The notes beneath the pieces are model-generated. The model was not told the origin of the DNA and did no database searches. It was given only the letters and a program-made list of their open reading frames with translations. This document shows positions 1 through 9,351 of a stretch of 64,000 nt of DNA, piece by piece; within the stretch, counting starts at the first letter, position 1, and every line of letters begins with the position of its first letter. Location of the stretch: NCBI RefSeq assembly GCF_030169785.1, contig NZ_CP125854.1:1426001-1490000 (forward strand), given 5' to 3'. A program made the position numbers and the translations under genes. The DNA is from Bdellovibrio sp. 22V. Lineage in GTDB: Bacteria; Bdellovibrionota; Bdellovibrionia; Bdellovibrionales; Bdellovibrionaceae.

Positions 1-57
1 TAAAATTCCGATGAAAATTCTTTGGAGTCTCACTCGCACCCTTTCTTAACTAAAAAA

Positions 58-567
58 TTACTGAGCAGGAACAAAGTTCGCACGGCGGTTTTTCGCCCAT
101 GCTGCTTCAGTGTCACCCATCTCGATAGGTTTTTCTTTACCGTAGCTGATCACGCTCAAACGCTCAGAAGGAATTCCAAGGCTGACCATGTAAGCTTTAA
201 CTGCATTAGCGCGTCTTTCACCCAATGCTACGTTGTACTCGATTGTACCACGAGAATCGCAGTGACCTTCAATTTGCACTCTAGCTGATGGATTTGCTTT
301 CATCCACTCAACGTTTGTCGCGATATCTTTTTTCGCGGAAGCATCAAGGCTCGATTTATCATAACCGAAGTGAACTGTCACAAGACCCGCAATTTTTCCA
401 GAGTCAGATCCCATTGGATCATAGCTCAATGGAGCAGAGTCGATAGCCGTAGACTGTTGTCCGCCTGCTGGCATTGTTTCGATGGATTGGTCAGATTGAG
501 TTTGTTTTCCTTTGCAACCGGCAACTAGGGCGCAAGCAACAAGACCAAGAGCTAATTTACGAAGCAT
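58..567 (-). CDS. pal: Pal, peptidoglycan-associated OmpA-family lipoprotein
   Basis: Outer-membrane lipoprotein of the Tol-Pal system, which ties the outer membrane to peptidoglycan and helps constriction. The 169-residue product has a signal peptide ending in a lipobox (LVAGC, lipidated Cys18), a short linker, and an OmpA-like peptidoglycan-binding domain from about residue 60 to the end (VHFGYDKSSLD, then IEGHCDSRG and GERRA). Length is normal for Pal. The start is fixed by AGGAGG six bases upstream. The rest of the tol operon is not visible. Family call is firm; OmpA-type lipoproteins are multicopy in predators, so orthology to pal is slightly less certain. Confidence 0.93.
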   Translation of the reverse strand: MLRKLALGLVACALVAGCKGKQTQSDQSIETMPAGGQQSTAIDSAPLSYDPMGSDSGKIAGLVTVHFGYDKSSLDASAKKDIATNVEWMKANPSARVQIEGHCDSRGTIEYNVALGERRANAVKAYMVSLGIPSERLSVISYGKEKPIEMGDTEAAWAKNRRANFVPAQ

Positions 568-690
568 GATGTCCTCCTATGAAGATCCTATAGTTATCAT
601 TTACAAATAAAAACTTTAATTTATAGCAGCTCATTGTCAAACTTTTGATTTCCGAATTGATGTTGCGTTGCTGTACGGCTTTGAGAATTT

Positions 691-1503
691 ATGCAAAAAC
701 ATCTGAGTCACAGCTTTCTATTTTTCTGTTCAATTCTCTTTTTTTCTCTCGTATCACGCGCGCAACTTGAAGTTCCTCCCGAGCTGGAATGGAAGACTCT
801 CAAGACGCCTCACTTCGAAATCATTTTTAATGCCAAGCAGCAGGACCTTGGTCTCCTTTACGCTGAAAAATTAGAGAAAGCCTACTCCGAGCTGCGAGCT
901 TACTTTCACTCACTTCCAGAAAAGACAGTCGTTATTATAAACGACAAAACCGACATCACAAACGGGTATGCCACACGAATCCCATATCCGCACATTATGG
1001 CTTACCCGGTTTTGCCGGGACCTGAAGAGAGTCTCGCAGATACAGGCGATTGGGCGTTTGAACTTCTAGCGCACGAATACACTCATATTCTCAATTTTGA
1101 ACCGGCGAACGGAGTGATGAAGCCTTTGCGTTCCATTTTTGGAAACATCATCGCACCGAATATTCTTTTGCCACAATGGTGGAAAGAAGGGCTTGCGGTC
1201 GAAATGGAGACGCGTCTGAGCCGGCATGGGCGGCTGCGCTCTTATTTTCAAGATGCGACGATTCGCGCGATGGTCGATGAACAAACCTTCCTTAGCTACG
1301 ACATCGCCCAAGCCAACGAAGTGATACCCACATGGCCTGAAGGAGCGCGCTCTTATCTTTTTGGTTCACTGATCTGGAGTCAGCTCCTCTCCGATAAAGG
1401 ACCTAAGCTTGTGGGAGATCTGAATGAACGCCAGGGCGGTCGTGGGTGCCAGGTCCTGTTTCTTGACGCGTTCGAACAAGAAACAGGACCTGGCACCTTT
1501 TAA
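691..1503 (+). CDS. Secreted HExxH metallopeptidase-like protein, 3'-truncated
   Basis: Signal peptide (about residues 1-24, ending SRA|QLEV) followed by a gluzincin-like region with the zinc motif HEYTH and, downstream, the WWKEGLAVEME segment that would supply the third ligand. Proteins with this N-terminus usually continue with several hundred residues of TolB-like beta-propeller (recalled, not searched). Here the frame stops at 270 residues, and the last 20 or so codons are read from a perfect inverted repeat. No remnant of the missing part lies downstream, because ppdK starts converging three bases later. I read this as a gene that lost its 3' end. The catalytic half is intact, so a short secreted enzyme cannot be excluded. 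Confidence 0.7.
   Translation: MQKHLSHSFLFFCSILFFSLVSRAQLEVPPELEWKTLKTPHFEIIFNAKQQDLGLLYAEKLEKAYSELRAYFHSLPEKTVVIINDKTDITNGYATRIPYPHIMAYPVLPGPEESLADTGDWAFELLAHEYTHILNFEPANGVMKPLRSIFGNIIAPNILLPQWWKEGLAVEMETRLSRHGRLRSYFQDATIRAMVDEQTFLSYDIAQANEVIPTWPEGARSYLFGSLIWSQLLSDKGPKLVGDLNERQGGRGCQVLFLDAFEQETGPGTF
1445..1497. repeat. Perfect 21-bp inverted repeat ending the truncated peptidase gene
   Basis: Arms at 1445-1465 and 1477-1497 are exact complements (left arm begins GGTGCCAGG, right arm ends CCTGGCACC). The 11-base loop ACGCGTTCGAA consists of two small overlapping palindromes. The right arm runs into TTTTAA, so the RNA form resembles a Rho-independent terminator. The arm is longer than an ordinary terminator stem and lies inside the reading frame. 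The outer bases resemble the palindrome at 4855-4877. Confidence 0.9.
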
Positions 1504-1506
1504 GAA

Positions 1507-4218
1507 CTAGTGAATTTTCTTGCCCATCAAAGCCGCGCGCGCTGCCGCCAATCTTGCAATTGGCACGCGGAATGGAGAACAAGAAACGTAATCCAAACCT
1601 ACGCGGTGGAAGAACTCAATTGAATCCGGATCACCACCATGTTCACCGCACACACCGACTTTCAAGTCAGGTTTTGTACGACGGCCAAGGTCTGTACCCG
1701 TTTTAACAAGAGAGCCCACGCCCACTTGATCAATCGACATAAACGGATCTTTCGGCAAAATGCCGGAAGACACGTATGAACCCAGGAAACGACCGGAATC
1801 ATCACGAGAAAGTCCCAGCGTTGTCTGAGTCAAATCGTTCGTTCCGAAGCTGAAGAAGTCCGCGTGCTCAGCAATAGCGTCTGCTGTGATCGCCGCACGA
1901 GGAAGCTCGATCATTGTACCGACAAGGTAGTCGAACTTTACGTTCTTCTCTGCCTGAACTTTTTTAACTTCATTGATCGCAAGATGGCGCAGGATATTCA
2001 ATTCCTTATCCGTCGCCACAAGCGGAATCATGATTTCCGGAGTTAGTTTTTTGCCTTCACCGATCAACATGCAAGCCGCTTCTGCAATCGCGCGCACTTG
2101 CATTTGATAGATCTCTGGATATGTGATCGCCAAACGGCAACCACGGTGACCTAGCATTGGATTGAACTCATGCAAAGACTTCACTTTAGAGCGAAGACGT
2201 TCATAATCCGTATCCAAACGTTTCGCCAACTCTTTGGTCTCTTCATCCGTGTGCGGAACGAACTCGTGAAGAGGAGGATCCAAAAGACGAATTGTTACTG
2301 GCAAACCGTCCATGATTTTGAAGAGTTGATAGAAGTCGTCTCTTTGCATTGGCAAAAGTTTAACCAACGCTTTTTCGCGCTCTGTTTTATTGTCAGCAAT
2401 GATCATTTCACGAACGGCATCGATACGATCCGCACCGAAGAACATGTGCTCTGTACGGCAAAGACCGATTCCTTCCGCCCCAAAGTTACGCGCTGTTTGC
2501 GCATCTTTCGGAGTATCCGCATTCGTGCGAACTTTTAATTTACGCACTTGATCCGCGTACTTCATGATACGTTCGAAGTTGCCGTCAAGTTTTGGTTCGA
2601 TGGTTTTAACTTCACCAAGGAACACCTCACCCGTTGAACCGTCCAAAGTGATCACATCGCCCTTCTTAAGAACGTAGCCTTTCACTTTCATCGTTTCGTT
2701 GCGATAATCGACTTCGACTTCGCCGCAACCAGCGACACAGCATTTACCCATACCGCGCGCGACCACCGCCGCATGCGACGTCATACCACCGCGAGTTGTG
2801 AAGATCCCCTGAGCTGCCACCATACCGGCAATGTCTTCAGGAGAAGTTTCAATACGCACAAGAATAACTTTCTTACCTTGCTCTTTCCACTCGACCGCTT
2901 CCTCAGATGTGAATACGATTTGACCGTTCACGCCGCCTGGAGACGCTGGCAGACCTTTCGCCAACAAAGTTTTTTGCGCTTTTGGATCCAAGGTCGGATG
3001 CAGAAGCTGGTCCAAAGCTTGTGGTTCAAGACGAAGCAATGCTTCTTCTTCTGTGATCAACTTTTCGTCGATCATGTCACAGGCAATTTTCAAAGCGGCA
3101 GCCGCTGTTCTTTTGCCGTTACGAGTTTGCAGCATCCACAAAACGCCACGCTCAATCGTAAATTCGATGTCTTGCATGTCGCGGTAGTGGGCTTCAAGTT
3201 TTTTGTAAATATCAACAAGTTGCGCGTAAGCTTGCGGTAAAGCTTCTTCCAAAGATGGCACTCCCGCTGCCGCCGCCGCGACTTTTGTAATCGGTTGCGG
3301 AGTACGAATACCCGCCACAACGTCTTCACCTTGAGCGTTGATCAAAAACTCACCGAAGAATGCTTTTTCACCAGTCGATGGATTGCGTGTAAACGCTACA
3401 CCCGTTGCAGAATCATCACCCATATTACCGAAGACCATTGATTGCACGTTCACAGCCGTTCCCCAGCTTGCTGGGATGTTGTGAAGTTCACGGTAAGTAA
3501 TCGCCCGAGGTGTGTTCCAAGAGTGGAATACAGCGGAAACCGCGCCCCACAATTGCTCCCAAGGATCTGTCGGGAATGATTGACCTGTCATTTGGTGAAC
3601 AAGGTCTTTGAACTTCTTCACAAGAAGTTTCAAATCGTCGACAGTCATGTCCGTATCAAGCTTGTAGTGTTTTTCTTCTTTAAGATCTTCCAGTGTCACT
3701 TCAAGAAGAGACGAGTTCATACCCATCACAACATCCGAATACATTTGGATGAAACGACGATAAGAGTCCCACGCAAAACGTGGATTGTTAGAAGACTTCG
3801 CAAGTCCTTCTACCGTTTGGTCGTTCAAACCCAAGTTGAGGATCGTGTCCATCATACCTGGCATTGAAGCACGGGCTCCTGAGCGAACTGAAACCAGAAG
3901 AGGGTTGCTCACGTCACCGAATTTTTTGCCGATCTTTGCTTCCACCTTTGCCATCGCCGCAGTCACTGCAGGACGAACCCATTCAGGAAGTTTGCCGCCG
4001 GCTTCATAGAAGTGCGTGCAGATTTCAGTTGAGATTGTAAAGCCTGGAGGTACCGGAATTCCAAGAGACGTCATCTCAGCGAGGTTCGCACCTTTACCGC
4101 CAAGAATGTTCTTCATTCCTGCATTGCCTTCAGATTCTCCCGCCGCAAAGAAGTACACGAACTTTTGCGGAATCGTGGAAGTTGATGATTGTTTTTCCGT
4201 GTTTACATTCTGGTGCAT
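1507..4218 (-). CDS. ppdK: Pyruvate, phosphate dikinase
   Basis: Reversible cytoplasmic conversion of pyruvate, ATP and Pi to phosphoenolpyruvate, AMP and PPi. The 903-residue length is typical. Visible signatures are the N-terminal ATP-grasp segment ([10 protein letters not shown], then [16 protein letters not shown]), the central swivelling phosphohistidine motif [16 protein letters not shown], and the C-terminal PEP/pyruvate barrel with GLCRTEHMF and the catalytic Cys region [11 protein letters not shown]. The start is supported by GGAGGGAG seven bases upstream. Transcribed alone. In a predator growing on amino acids it would let PEP be made from pyruvate (inference). Confidence 0.97.
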   Translation of the reverse strand: MHQNVNTEKQSSTSTIPQKFVYFFAAGESEGNAGMKNILGGKGANLAEMTSLGIPVPPGFTISTEICTHFYEAGGKLPEWVRPAVTAAMAKVEAKIGKKFGDVSNPLLVSVRSGARASMPGMMDTILNLGLNDQTVEGLAKSSNNPRFAWDSYRRFIQMYSDVVMGMNSSLLEVTLEDLKEEKHYKLDTDMTVDDLKLLVKKFKDLVHQMTGQSFPTDPWEQLWGAVSAVFHSWNTPRAITYRELHNIPASWGTAVNVQSMVFGNMGDDSATGVAFTRNPSTGEKAFFGEFLINAQGEDVVAGIRTPQPITKVAAAAAGVPSLEEALPQAYAQLVDIYKKLEAHYRDMQDIEFTIERGVLWMLQTRNGKRTAAAALKIACDMIDEKLITEEEALLRLEPQALDQLLHPTLDPKAQKTLLAKGLPASPGGVNGQIVFTSEEAVEWKEQGKKVILVRIETSPEDIAGMVAAQGIFTTRGGMTSHAAVVARGMGKCCVAGCGEVEVDYRNETMKVKGYVLKKGDVITLDGSTGEVFLGEVKTIEPKLDGNFERIMKYADQVRKLKVRTNADTPKDAQTARNFGAEGIGLCRTEHMFFGADRIDAVREMIIADNKTEREKALVKLLPMQRDDFYQLFKIMDGLPVTIRLLDPPLHEFVPHTDEETKELAKRLDTDYERLRSKVKSLHEFNPMLGHRGCRLAITYPEIYQMQVRAIAEAACMLIGEGKKLTPEIMIPLVATDKELNILRHLAINEVKKVQAEKNVKFDYLVGTMIELPRAAITADAIAEHADFFSFGTNDLTQTTLGLSRDDSGRFLGSYVSSGILPKDPFMSIDQVGVGSLVKTGTDLGRRTKPDLKVGVCGEHGGDPDSIEFFHRVGLDYVSCSPFRVPIARLAAARAALMGKKIH

Positions 4219-4300
4219 AAGTCTCCCTCCAGAAAAGTAAAATTGCTGTCCTAACTATCCCCTATAAAACATTGCTAAGTGCCTAATATCAATGAAATAT

Positions 4301-4343
4301 TTCGAGCAGCCTTCGCGATGAGTTATTAGAGTCTCTGCTCGAA
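4301..4343. repeat. 9-bp inverted repeat in the ppdK divergent intergenic region
   Basis: TTCGAGCAG (4301-4309) and CTGCTCGAA (4335-4343) are exact complements separated by 25 bases. They lie about 90 bases upstream of ppdK and 150 bases upstream of the small secreted protein gene. It could be a spaced operator or a hairpin; there is no T-run. The remaining intergenic sequence is AT-rich with nothing I can name. Confidence 0.4.
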
Positions 4344-4495
4344 CCAAACCTTGTCCACAAGCTCTGCAAAATCACTTTATTTATTCGACACTTAGGTAAG
4401 TTTTCCTCGCTTCCCCAATACTAACGGATTCTTAAAGAACTTCGCCGCCCGCCTGTGCTACAAGGAGCCATCTTTAAAAAAGAGGAGAAAAATCC

Positions 4496-4810
4496 ATGAA
4501 AAAGCTCGTGATTGCTATGGCTGTTTTGCTCTCAAATTCAGCAGTTTCTGCTTATGCTTGCACACAGTTGGAAGCGCAAATGATCGCAACGGCTGCGTCA
4601 GTTGAATCTCTTGAAAACGGTCAATGCCGTGTGAAACTGGCGTGGACAGGAGCATGGCAGCTCAACCCTTCTTATCAATGTCCTCTTGATATCGACGAGG
4701 TGAGTTCTTTCGGCGTGATCACTTCATGCAACGTGAAACCGGGAGACATGGTTACGGGAATCGTCTATCGTGACGTGAATGCGTCTCCCGAATTTATCTA
4801 TCTTTACTAG
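4496..4810 (+). CDS. Small secreted protein of unknown function
   Basis: 104 residues with a clear Sec signal peptide (MKKLVIAMAVLLSNSAVSAYA). The mature part is about 83 residues with four cysteines (ACTQ, QCRV, QCPL, SCNV), consistent with two disulfides in the periplasm or outside. I recognise no family. The start is supported by AAGAGGAG upstream. It stands alone, with its own terminator right after the stop. Confidence 0.75.
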   Translation: MKKLVIAMAVLLSNSAVSAYACTQLEAQMIATAASVESLENGQCRVKLAWTGAWQLNPSYQCPLDIDEVSSFGVITSCNVKPGDMVTGIVYRDVNASPEFIYLY

Positions 4811-4815
4811 GAAAT

Positions 4816-4846
4816 AAAAAAGGGCTTCGTAAGAAGCCCTTTTTTT
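4816..4846 (+). terminator. Rho-independent terminator of the small secreted protein gene
   Basis: AGGGCTTC / GAAGCCCT stem with GTAA loop followed by seven T, five bases after the stop codon. A-rich on the left side, so it could also act on minus-strand transcripts. Confidence 0.9.
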
Positions 4847-4854
4847 GCGTGGGA

Positions 4855-4877
4855 AAAAAGGCACCTGGTACCTTTTT
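4855..4877. terminator. Short palindrome at the end of the glt-like operon, likely bidirectional terminator
   Basis: AAAAAGGCACC-T-GGTACCTTTTT, an 11-bp stem with one mismatch. It begins one base past the stop of the VWA lipoprotein gene, so on the minus strand it forms a hairpin ending in a T-run at the end of the ten-gene operon. The GGYACC edges echo the larger hairpins at 1445 and 60841. Confidence 0.6.
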
Positions 4878-4878
4878 C

Positions 4879-5898
4879 TTAGTCTTTGACGTCGATCGCT
4901 TCAAAGTCGATAGCGAGTCCAACGTTTGGCCCCTGATCCACCCATTCAATGCCTTCAGAAAGAAGAATTGAGTTTGTTGAAGGTTGGTAGACCCACCCTT
5001 TCGTCAAACTGTTTGGAATCACCTGCGTGCCGTAAGAAACTTTGATCGTCTTTTCATTGGGAACGCGGTTCAACTTTACCGCGCCTGCCGTTCTGCGAAT
5101 AATGTCCTTCGCGAACTCCGCCAATTTCACGCCGTAGTCCGGAGTACAAAGACTCAGAATATTCTTTTGCATTTTGTCGCCGTTAACGACAGATGCCAGG
5201 AACTCTTCCAGTTTTGAATCCAAGTCTTCGGAAGAATCACAGATTTGTTCCTCTGCTAGAGTACGGATCACACCGTAACCCAAAACGCGATTTGGATCGG
5301 CTTTCTTCGTATTCAAGAAGTGCAGAAGATCTTGGGGAGAATAATTCGACTGATCTTTCGCATCCGTGATGAAGATCACAGCCAAGAACGCGTCTTGACG
5401 GTAGAAGCCTTTGTTGAAACTGTTCTCTAGCCCCGGAGACAAAGCTGCCACAACAGGTCCGAACATTTCTTCAGACGCGCTTCCGTTTGTGCCGACAAGC
5501 ATTTTACGGGAAAGAATACCGACCTTGTCCACTGTCGATTTTTCAACGTAAGTTGGATAACCCACCAAACGACCGCAATGGTCACGGCAGTCATCCATAT
5601 CCGTCGTCAACACACCAATATGGTAATCAAGGAAAGAAACCTTTGAGATCGCATCAGCAAACTGGAAAGCATTGCGGCTCAAATTTTGTTGCGCAAAATC
5701 CATACTGCCCGAGCTGTCGATCACAAACAAGATATCAACCTTCGGAGTGAATACCGTGAAGTCTTTTGGTTTTTCAGAGACTTCTTCTTTCGGGATAACG
5801 CCTTTTGGAGTCAGCATGTTTGTGGAGGACTCCGAAGAGCAACCTGCCACAACAGCGAGAGCGATCACGAAACTAAAAGCTTTTACTACTGCGTTCAT
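4879..5898 (-). CDS. VWA-domain lipoprotein, CglB-like adhesin candidate
   Basis: 339-residue lipoprotein: signal peptide with lipobox VVAGC (Cys20), then a von Willebrand A domain starting near residue 54. The metal-ion-dependent adhesion site DxSxS is intact (Asp61, Ser63, Ser65 in VIDSSGSMD), and ITDAKDQ supplies a later MIDAS-side loop. Several paired cysteines follow. In Myxococcus xanthus the VWA lipoprotein CglB is the outer-surface adhesin of the Agl-Glt gliding machine. Here the gene is the last of an operon encoding TolQ/TolR-like, AgmX-like, TPR and barrel proteins, so the same role is likely (inference). Two bases separate it from the preceding gene. Start supported by GAGGGAG. 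Confidence 0.85.
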   Translation of the reverse strand: MNAVVKAFSFVIALAVVAGCSSESSTNMLTPKGVIPKEEVSEKPKDFTVFTPKVDILFVIDSSGSMDFAQQNLSRNAFQFADAISKVSFLDYHIGVLTTDMDDCRDHCGRLVGYPTYVEKSTVDKVGILSRKMLVGTNGSASEEMFGPVVAALSPGLENSFNKGFYRQDAFLAVIFITDAKDQSNYSPQDLLHFLNTKKADPNRVLGYGVIRTLAEEQICDSSEDLDSKLEEFLASVVNGDKMQKNILSLCTPDYGVKLAEFAKDIIRRTAGAVKLNRVPNEKTIKVSYGTQVIPNSLTKGWVYQPSTNSILLSEGIEWVDQGPNVGLAIDFEAIDVKD

Positions 5899-5900
5899 GA

Positions 5901-7484
5901 CTACTCCCTCTTAGCGCAACCTTTGTTCACATCGACTTTGAAATTTGAAAGTTCGTCGAACCAAATTTCTTTGTCGTTGGCAAAGTTCATCGCAAATTTA
6001 TCTTTAGAACCTGTTGTGCCTTTTTTAGCTTCAGAAACACCGGCGTGCTTCAAGAATTTCGCTGCAGAGTCCACTTGTTGGATCATCTCAACTTCCACGA
6101 TGCGCAAACGCTGCATCACTTGTTTTGAGTCCTCAAGTTCCGCTTTCGCCAGATCCTGAACACGTTGATAGCCCGCACCTTGAGTCATCTGTGCGCGTGT
6201 CGCCACTTGGTTTTTCAAAGTCTCGAATTGACCTTGCAAGTTTCCGAACGTCAAAGATTTGGCAAAAAGCTGCTCCGCGATCTCGGATTCTTTCATCAAG
6301 TAACCGTGACGTTTCACAAGCAATGTCAAAACTTCGTCTTTCGACGCGACTGATGGCAACTGATGCGCTTCTTTACCCAACTTCGCTGTCGAAACAGCGC
6401 CTTCGTTCAAAGCTTTCATCAAGTTCGCTACAGCCGGTTGATGCGCGTCCACGCTCAATTTTTCCAGAGCGATCAAGTGCTCGCCGAATTGGCCTTTAAT
6501 AGACTTCATCGTGCTCAATACGCTTGGATAATCACACACTTTCAAACTGCTGAACGAGTTCAAAAGATAAGACTCAATACCCACCCAGCCTTTGAAGTGC
6601 GGGTAAGTCAGAGTTTTTGTGATTGCCAACGCGTTTTGCGGCTCACCTTTTCTCATGTAAGCCCAAGCCATCTCTTCTTGCGCTTGGAACCAGTAATCAG
6701 ACTTCTTAGAAATCTTTTCGTAATACTTCAAAGAAGCGTCCAAGAAACCGTTTTGGTAAAGCAAACGGCCCGCTGTCAAAGTCATAAGATCTTGATCAAT
6801 CGGGTTGTTCTTTACTTTCATCAAGTGCGCCAAAACTTGCGCGGCTTTCGCTGAGTCCCCGCGAATACCAAGGTTCAAAACCAATTGCCATTGCAAAATC
6901 GCGCGTTCTTTAGAATCGACCGGCGTTTTTTTAATAAGTTCTGTCAAAGCGGCAATATCTTCAGAGACATAGCTTTTTTGCAGAAGAACCGCCATCTCAG
7001 CGCCAACACCGAACACTTGTGTCCAGTAAGGATTCCAAGTGACTTGTGCCATACCCCATACAGGGTCTTTGTCGTTCAGATTCTCTTTCCACAAGCTGAT
7101 CACAGTGTTGTCGATCTTTTGCGGATTTTGAATCGCCAGAAGAGCTTCAACGCCTGTCAGCTTCAAACCGTTTTTGTAATTCAAGAAAGCTTCAAGAGCT
7201 TTGCCTGTTTCTGTCGTCTGAAACGCCGAACCGTTAAAAGCCGTGCTCCATTGAAACAAAGCTTTTTCGTAGTTCTTTTCAACGAGGAATTGGAAGAAAA
7301 TATTTTGTTCTGCTGAAGAAGGATTCACCGCTTTTTTAAGCTTTGCCACTTCTTCGCTTTCAACGAATTGTGCGGCTGCAGAGCTTGTTTTGCCCTCAAG
7401 GATGTTCATGAGGTCGTCTTCTGCAAACGCCCCTTGAGATCCCAAAAGCAATGAAGCTACAGCCAATGATTTAACGATCATCAT
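5901..7484 (-). CDS. Periplasmic TPR-like protein, GltC/GltE-like candidate
   Basis: About 527 residues, with a signal peptide (MMIVKSLAVASLLLGSQGAFA) and an all-helical mature region containing repeated 34-residue-like units around residues 200-330 (YYEKISKKSDYWFQAQEEMAWAY). The C-terminal third is coiled-coil-like. I set the start at the ATG overlapping the barrel gene's stop (ATGA) rather than an upstream TTG. Position between an outer-membrane barrel and a VWA lipoprotein matches the TPR scaffolds of the Glt complex. No specific family was recognised from sequence alone. Confidence 0.8.
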   Translation of the reverse strand: MMIVKSLAVASLLLGSQGAFAEDDLMNILEGKTSSAAAQFVESEEVAKLKKAVNPSSAEQNIFFQFLVEKNYEKALFQWSTAFNGSAFQTTETGKALEAFLNYKNGLKLTGVEALLAIQNPQKIDNTVISLWKENLNDKDPVWGMAQVTWNPYWTQVFGVGAEMAVLLQKSYVSEDIAALTELIKKTPVDSKERAILQWQLVLNLGIRGDSAKAAQVLAHLMKVKNNPIDQDLMTLTAGRLLYQNGFLDASLKYYEKISKKSDYWFQAQEEMAWAYMRKGEPQNALAITKTLTYPHFKGWVGIESYLLNSFSSLKVCDYPSVLSTMKSIKGQFGEHLIALEKLSVDAHQPAVANLMKALNEGAVSTAKLGKEAHQLPSVASKDEVLTLLVKRHGYLMKESEIAEQLFAKSLTFGNLQGQFETLKNQVATRAQMTQGAGYQRVQDLAKAELEDSKQVMQRLRIVEVEMIQQVDSAAKFLKHAGVSEAKKGTTGSKDKFAMNFANDKEIWFDELSNFKVDVNKGCAKRE

Positions 7485-8188
7485 AACATCCAACCTACTT
7501 GCACAGAGGCAACGCTTGTCATCAAGTTTTCAGTTTTTTGATAGTACTCTGCTGTGTACTGCTGAACGCGGTACTCAAGGCGTGTCGTCAAATTACGATT
7601 CACCCAGAAGCCCAAACCCAAACCCGCAGTTGCTGCCGGAGACGAACCATTAGAAAGTTCCATCTGACCGTAGCCTGCAGTTAAATAGGTATCGAAGTGA
7701 GCAACACCCCATTTGCCGAAGCTCAATTTACCCACAATCGGATACCAGTTCACAAGACCTAGCAACTCAGACTTTGGATAAACAACTTGCGGGAACAAGT
7801 AAGAAGGATCTTTCGGATTCGCCGCTGCCGCTTGGTTGGCTTTTTCAACCATCGACTTTCCTTCCGGAGTCAATTCGTTGAAAGAGTAGCTGTACTTCAC
7901 TCCCACACTCCAAGTCGGATTGATGTGGTAGTGAACGTTCACGCCCACGTTGTTTGTGTTGTTGTAAGAGTCGCCACCGAAAACACCGGCCATTTCTGGC
8001 GCGATTTCAAAACGGTTTGTCCGAGTCATAAAGCGGTTTTGCACCACTTCGTTTTCAACTTCCGGATTCAAAGCTTTCGCTTTTTCGTACAAAGCTTGGT
8101 TACCACCGAAAGAATCCAATTCTTGTTCTACCTGCGCAAAGGCAACAGAAGAAGCGAAGAGAGCAAAGATAAGACCTAAAGATTTCAT
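7481..8188 (-). CDS. Outer-membrane beta-barrel protein, GltA/GltB-like candidate
   Basis: 235 residues with signal peptide (MKSLGLIFALFASSVAFAQ). The mature chain alternates polar and apolar residues in strand-like stretches (NVGVNVHYHINPTWSVGVKYSYSF; ATAGLGLGFWVNRNLTTRLEYRVQ), typical of a small barrel with about eight strands. Conserved-looking GLGFWVNRNLTTRLEYR near the C-terminus resembles the outer-membrane beta-barrel domain family found in myxobacterial gliding clusters. Start overlaps the previous stop (ATGA), so translation is probably coupled. Confidence 0.82.
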   Translation of the reverse strand: MKSLGLIFALFASSVAFAQVEQELDSFGGNQALYEKAKALNPEVENEVVQNRFMTRTNRFEIAPEMAGVFGGDSYNNTNNVGVNVHYHINPTWSVGVKYSYSFNELTPEGKSMVEKANQAAAANPKDPSYLFPQVVYPKSELLGLVNWYPIVGKLSFGKWGVAHFDTYLTAGYGQMELSNGSSPAATAGLGLGFWVNRNLTTRLEYRVQQYTAEYYQKTENLMTSVASVQVGWML

Positions 8189-9348
8189 GGAGCCGCCTTT
8201 ACGTTCACGCGTAGAACGTGATCAGTCATTACTTTTTGAGTAGAGCGAGACGCTGTTGTTTCAGTCACGATGTTGAAAGTGTAAACCTTCTCAACAACGG
8301 ATGCGCCTGTTGTATCGATCAAACCTTGGCAGTTCAATTGGAAGCGAGAGCCCCAATCTGATTTACAAGCCAATGAGCTGCCTGGAAGTTGCGCCGCCAA
8401 ATCGTCCATAGACTTCAAGCTGACTTCAGCGTTGCCCGTTGGATCGAAGATGGAGAACGCGATACGCATTTTTTCACCTTTTACAAGAACCGGAGCCAAC
8501 TCCATGCTCAAGCGTGATTTTTTCAAAAGAGCGTCGATATAGAAGTCTCTTTTGTAAAGATCAGAAACAACACCGTGCTTAGAAACTGCCGCCAATGTAA
8601 AGCAGTAAGAACCGCTCACAAGAGTGCTGCTCAAAGCCGAGTTTTGCAGATCAAGGATCGCTTTACCTTCGTACTTATTTGGCGTTGTTGTCGCTTTGAT
8701 ATCCTTCACTTCCACCAAGTGACCGATGGAGTCGTTGTAAGATCCTGCGCAGTCACGAGCCATGACCGAAACATCTTGCACGCTCAAAGCGTCGATATCT
8801 TCCATTGTGAAATCGAACGTGTGTCTTTGACCACCAATCAAAGTGGAAGGACCTGTCACCGTGTTGATAATCGGCTTAGAGTAAGAATTCACGATCACTA
8901 AAGAGATCGTCTTTCTTTCGATAGAGATCGTGGGGCTTTTCGGAGTGATTTCTGTCGCCAAAGTGATGCGCAAAGAAAGCTCCATGCTTGGGAAGCTTCC
9001 TACGGCCGCTTTTGTCGGCGTCCATTTGAAATCACCCGTCGCAGCGTCATAAGTCGCGCCTGGGAAATCCGCCAAGTTGTCGATTGTGATTGTGAATGGT
9101 TGATCGTCACCCGTCATCACGCGGCCTGTGATTTTAAACTCAACAGGTTGACCGACACGGCCGTTTACCAAAAGTGGCGTATCGATTTGCAAAGCTTCTT
9201 TAGGAAGAGGCTTCGCCGCAACCGGTTTTCCAGTCGCTGGAGGAACACCTTGGCGAACTTGATCGCTGGCGCCTGTTAGCGGATCTTGCTGCAATTCACA
9301 TGCAGTTAAGAACATGATGCTGGCAAATAATACTAGCATTGATTTCAT
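8185..9348 (-). CDS. Lipoprotein with Ig/cadherin-like fold, in glt-like operon
   Basis: 387 residues with lipobox LTAC (Cys17). After a Pro-rich linker the chain is beta-rich, with a putative-Ig type signature: VNGRVGQPVEFKITG, then GATYDATTGDFKWTP-like phrasing (AATGDFKWTPTKAAVG), as in cadherin-like or He_PIG domains that follow the pattern GxPxFxxxTGxxxWxP. A second beta domain occupies the C-terminal half. Four cysteines could form disulfides. It lies three bases after the AgmX-like gene. Role as the lipoprotein partner in an outer-membrane gliding complex is inferred from position. Confidence 0.78.
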   Translation of the reverse strand: MKSMLVLFASIMFLTACELQQDPLTGASDQVRQGVPPATGKPVAAKPLPKEALQIDTPLLVNGRVGQPVEFKITGRVMTGDDQPFTITIDNLADFPGATYDAATGDFKWTPTKAAVGSFPSMELSLRITLATEITPKSPTISIERKTISLVIVNSYSKPIINTVTGPSTLIGGQRHTFDFTMEDIDALSVQDVSVMARDCAGSYNDSIGHLVEVKDIKATTTPNKYEGKAILDLQNSALSSTLVSGSYCFTLAAVSKHGVVSDLYKRDFYIDALLKKSRLSMELAPVLVKGEKMRIAFSIFDPTGNAEVSLKSMDDLAAQLPGSSLACKSDWGSRFQLNCQGLIDTTGASVVEKVYTFNIVTETTASRSTQKVMTDHVLRVNVKAAP

Positions 9349-9351
9349 TTT

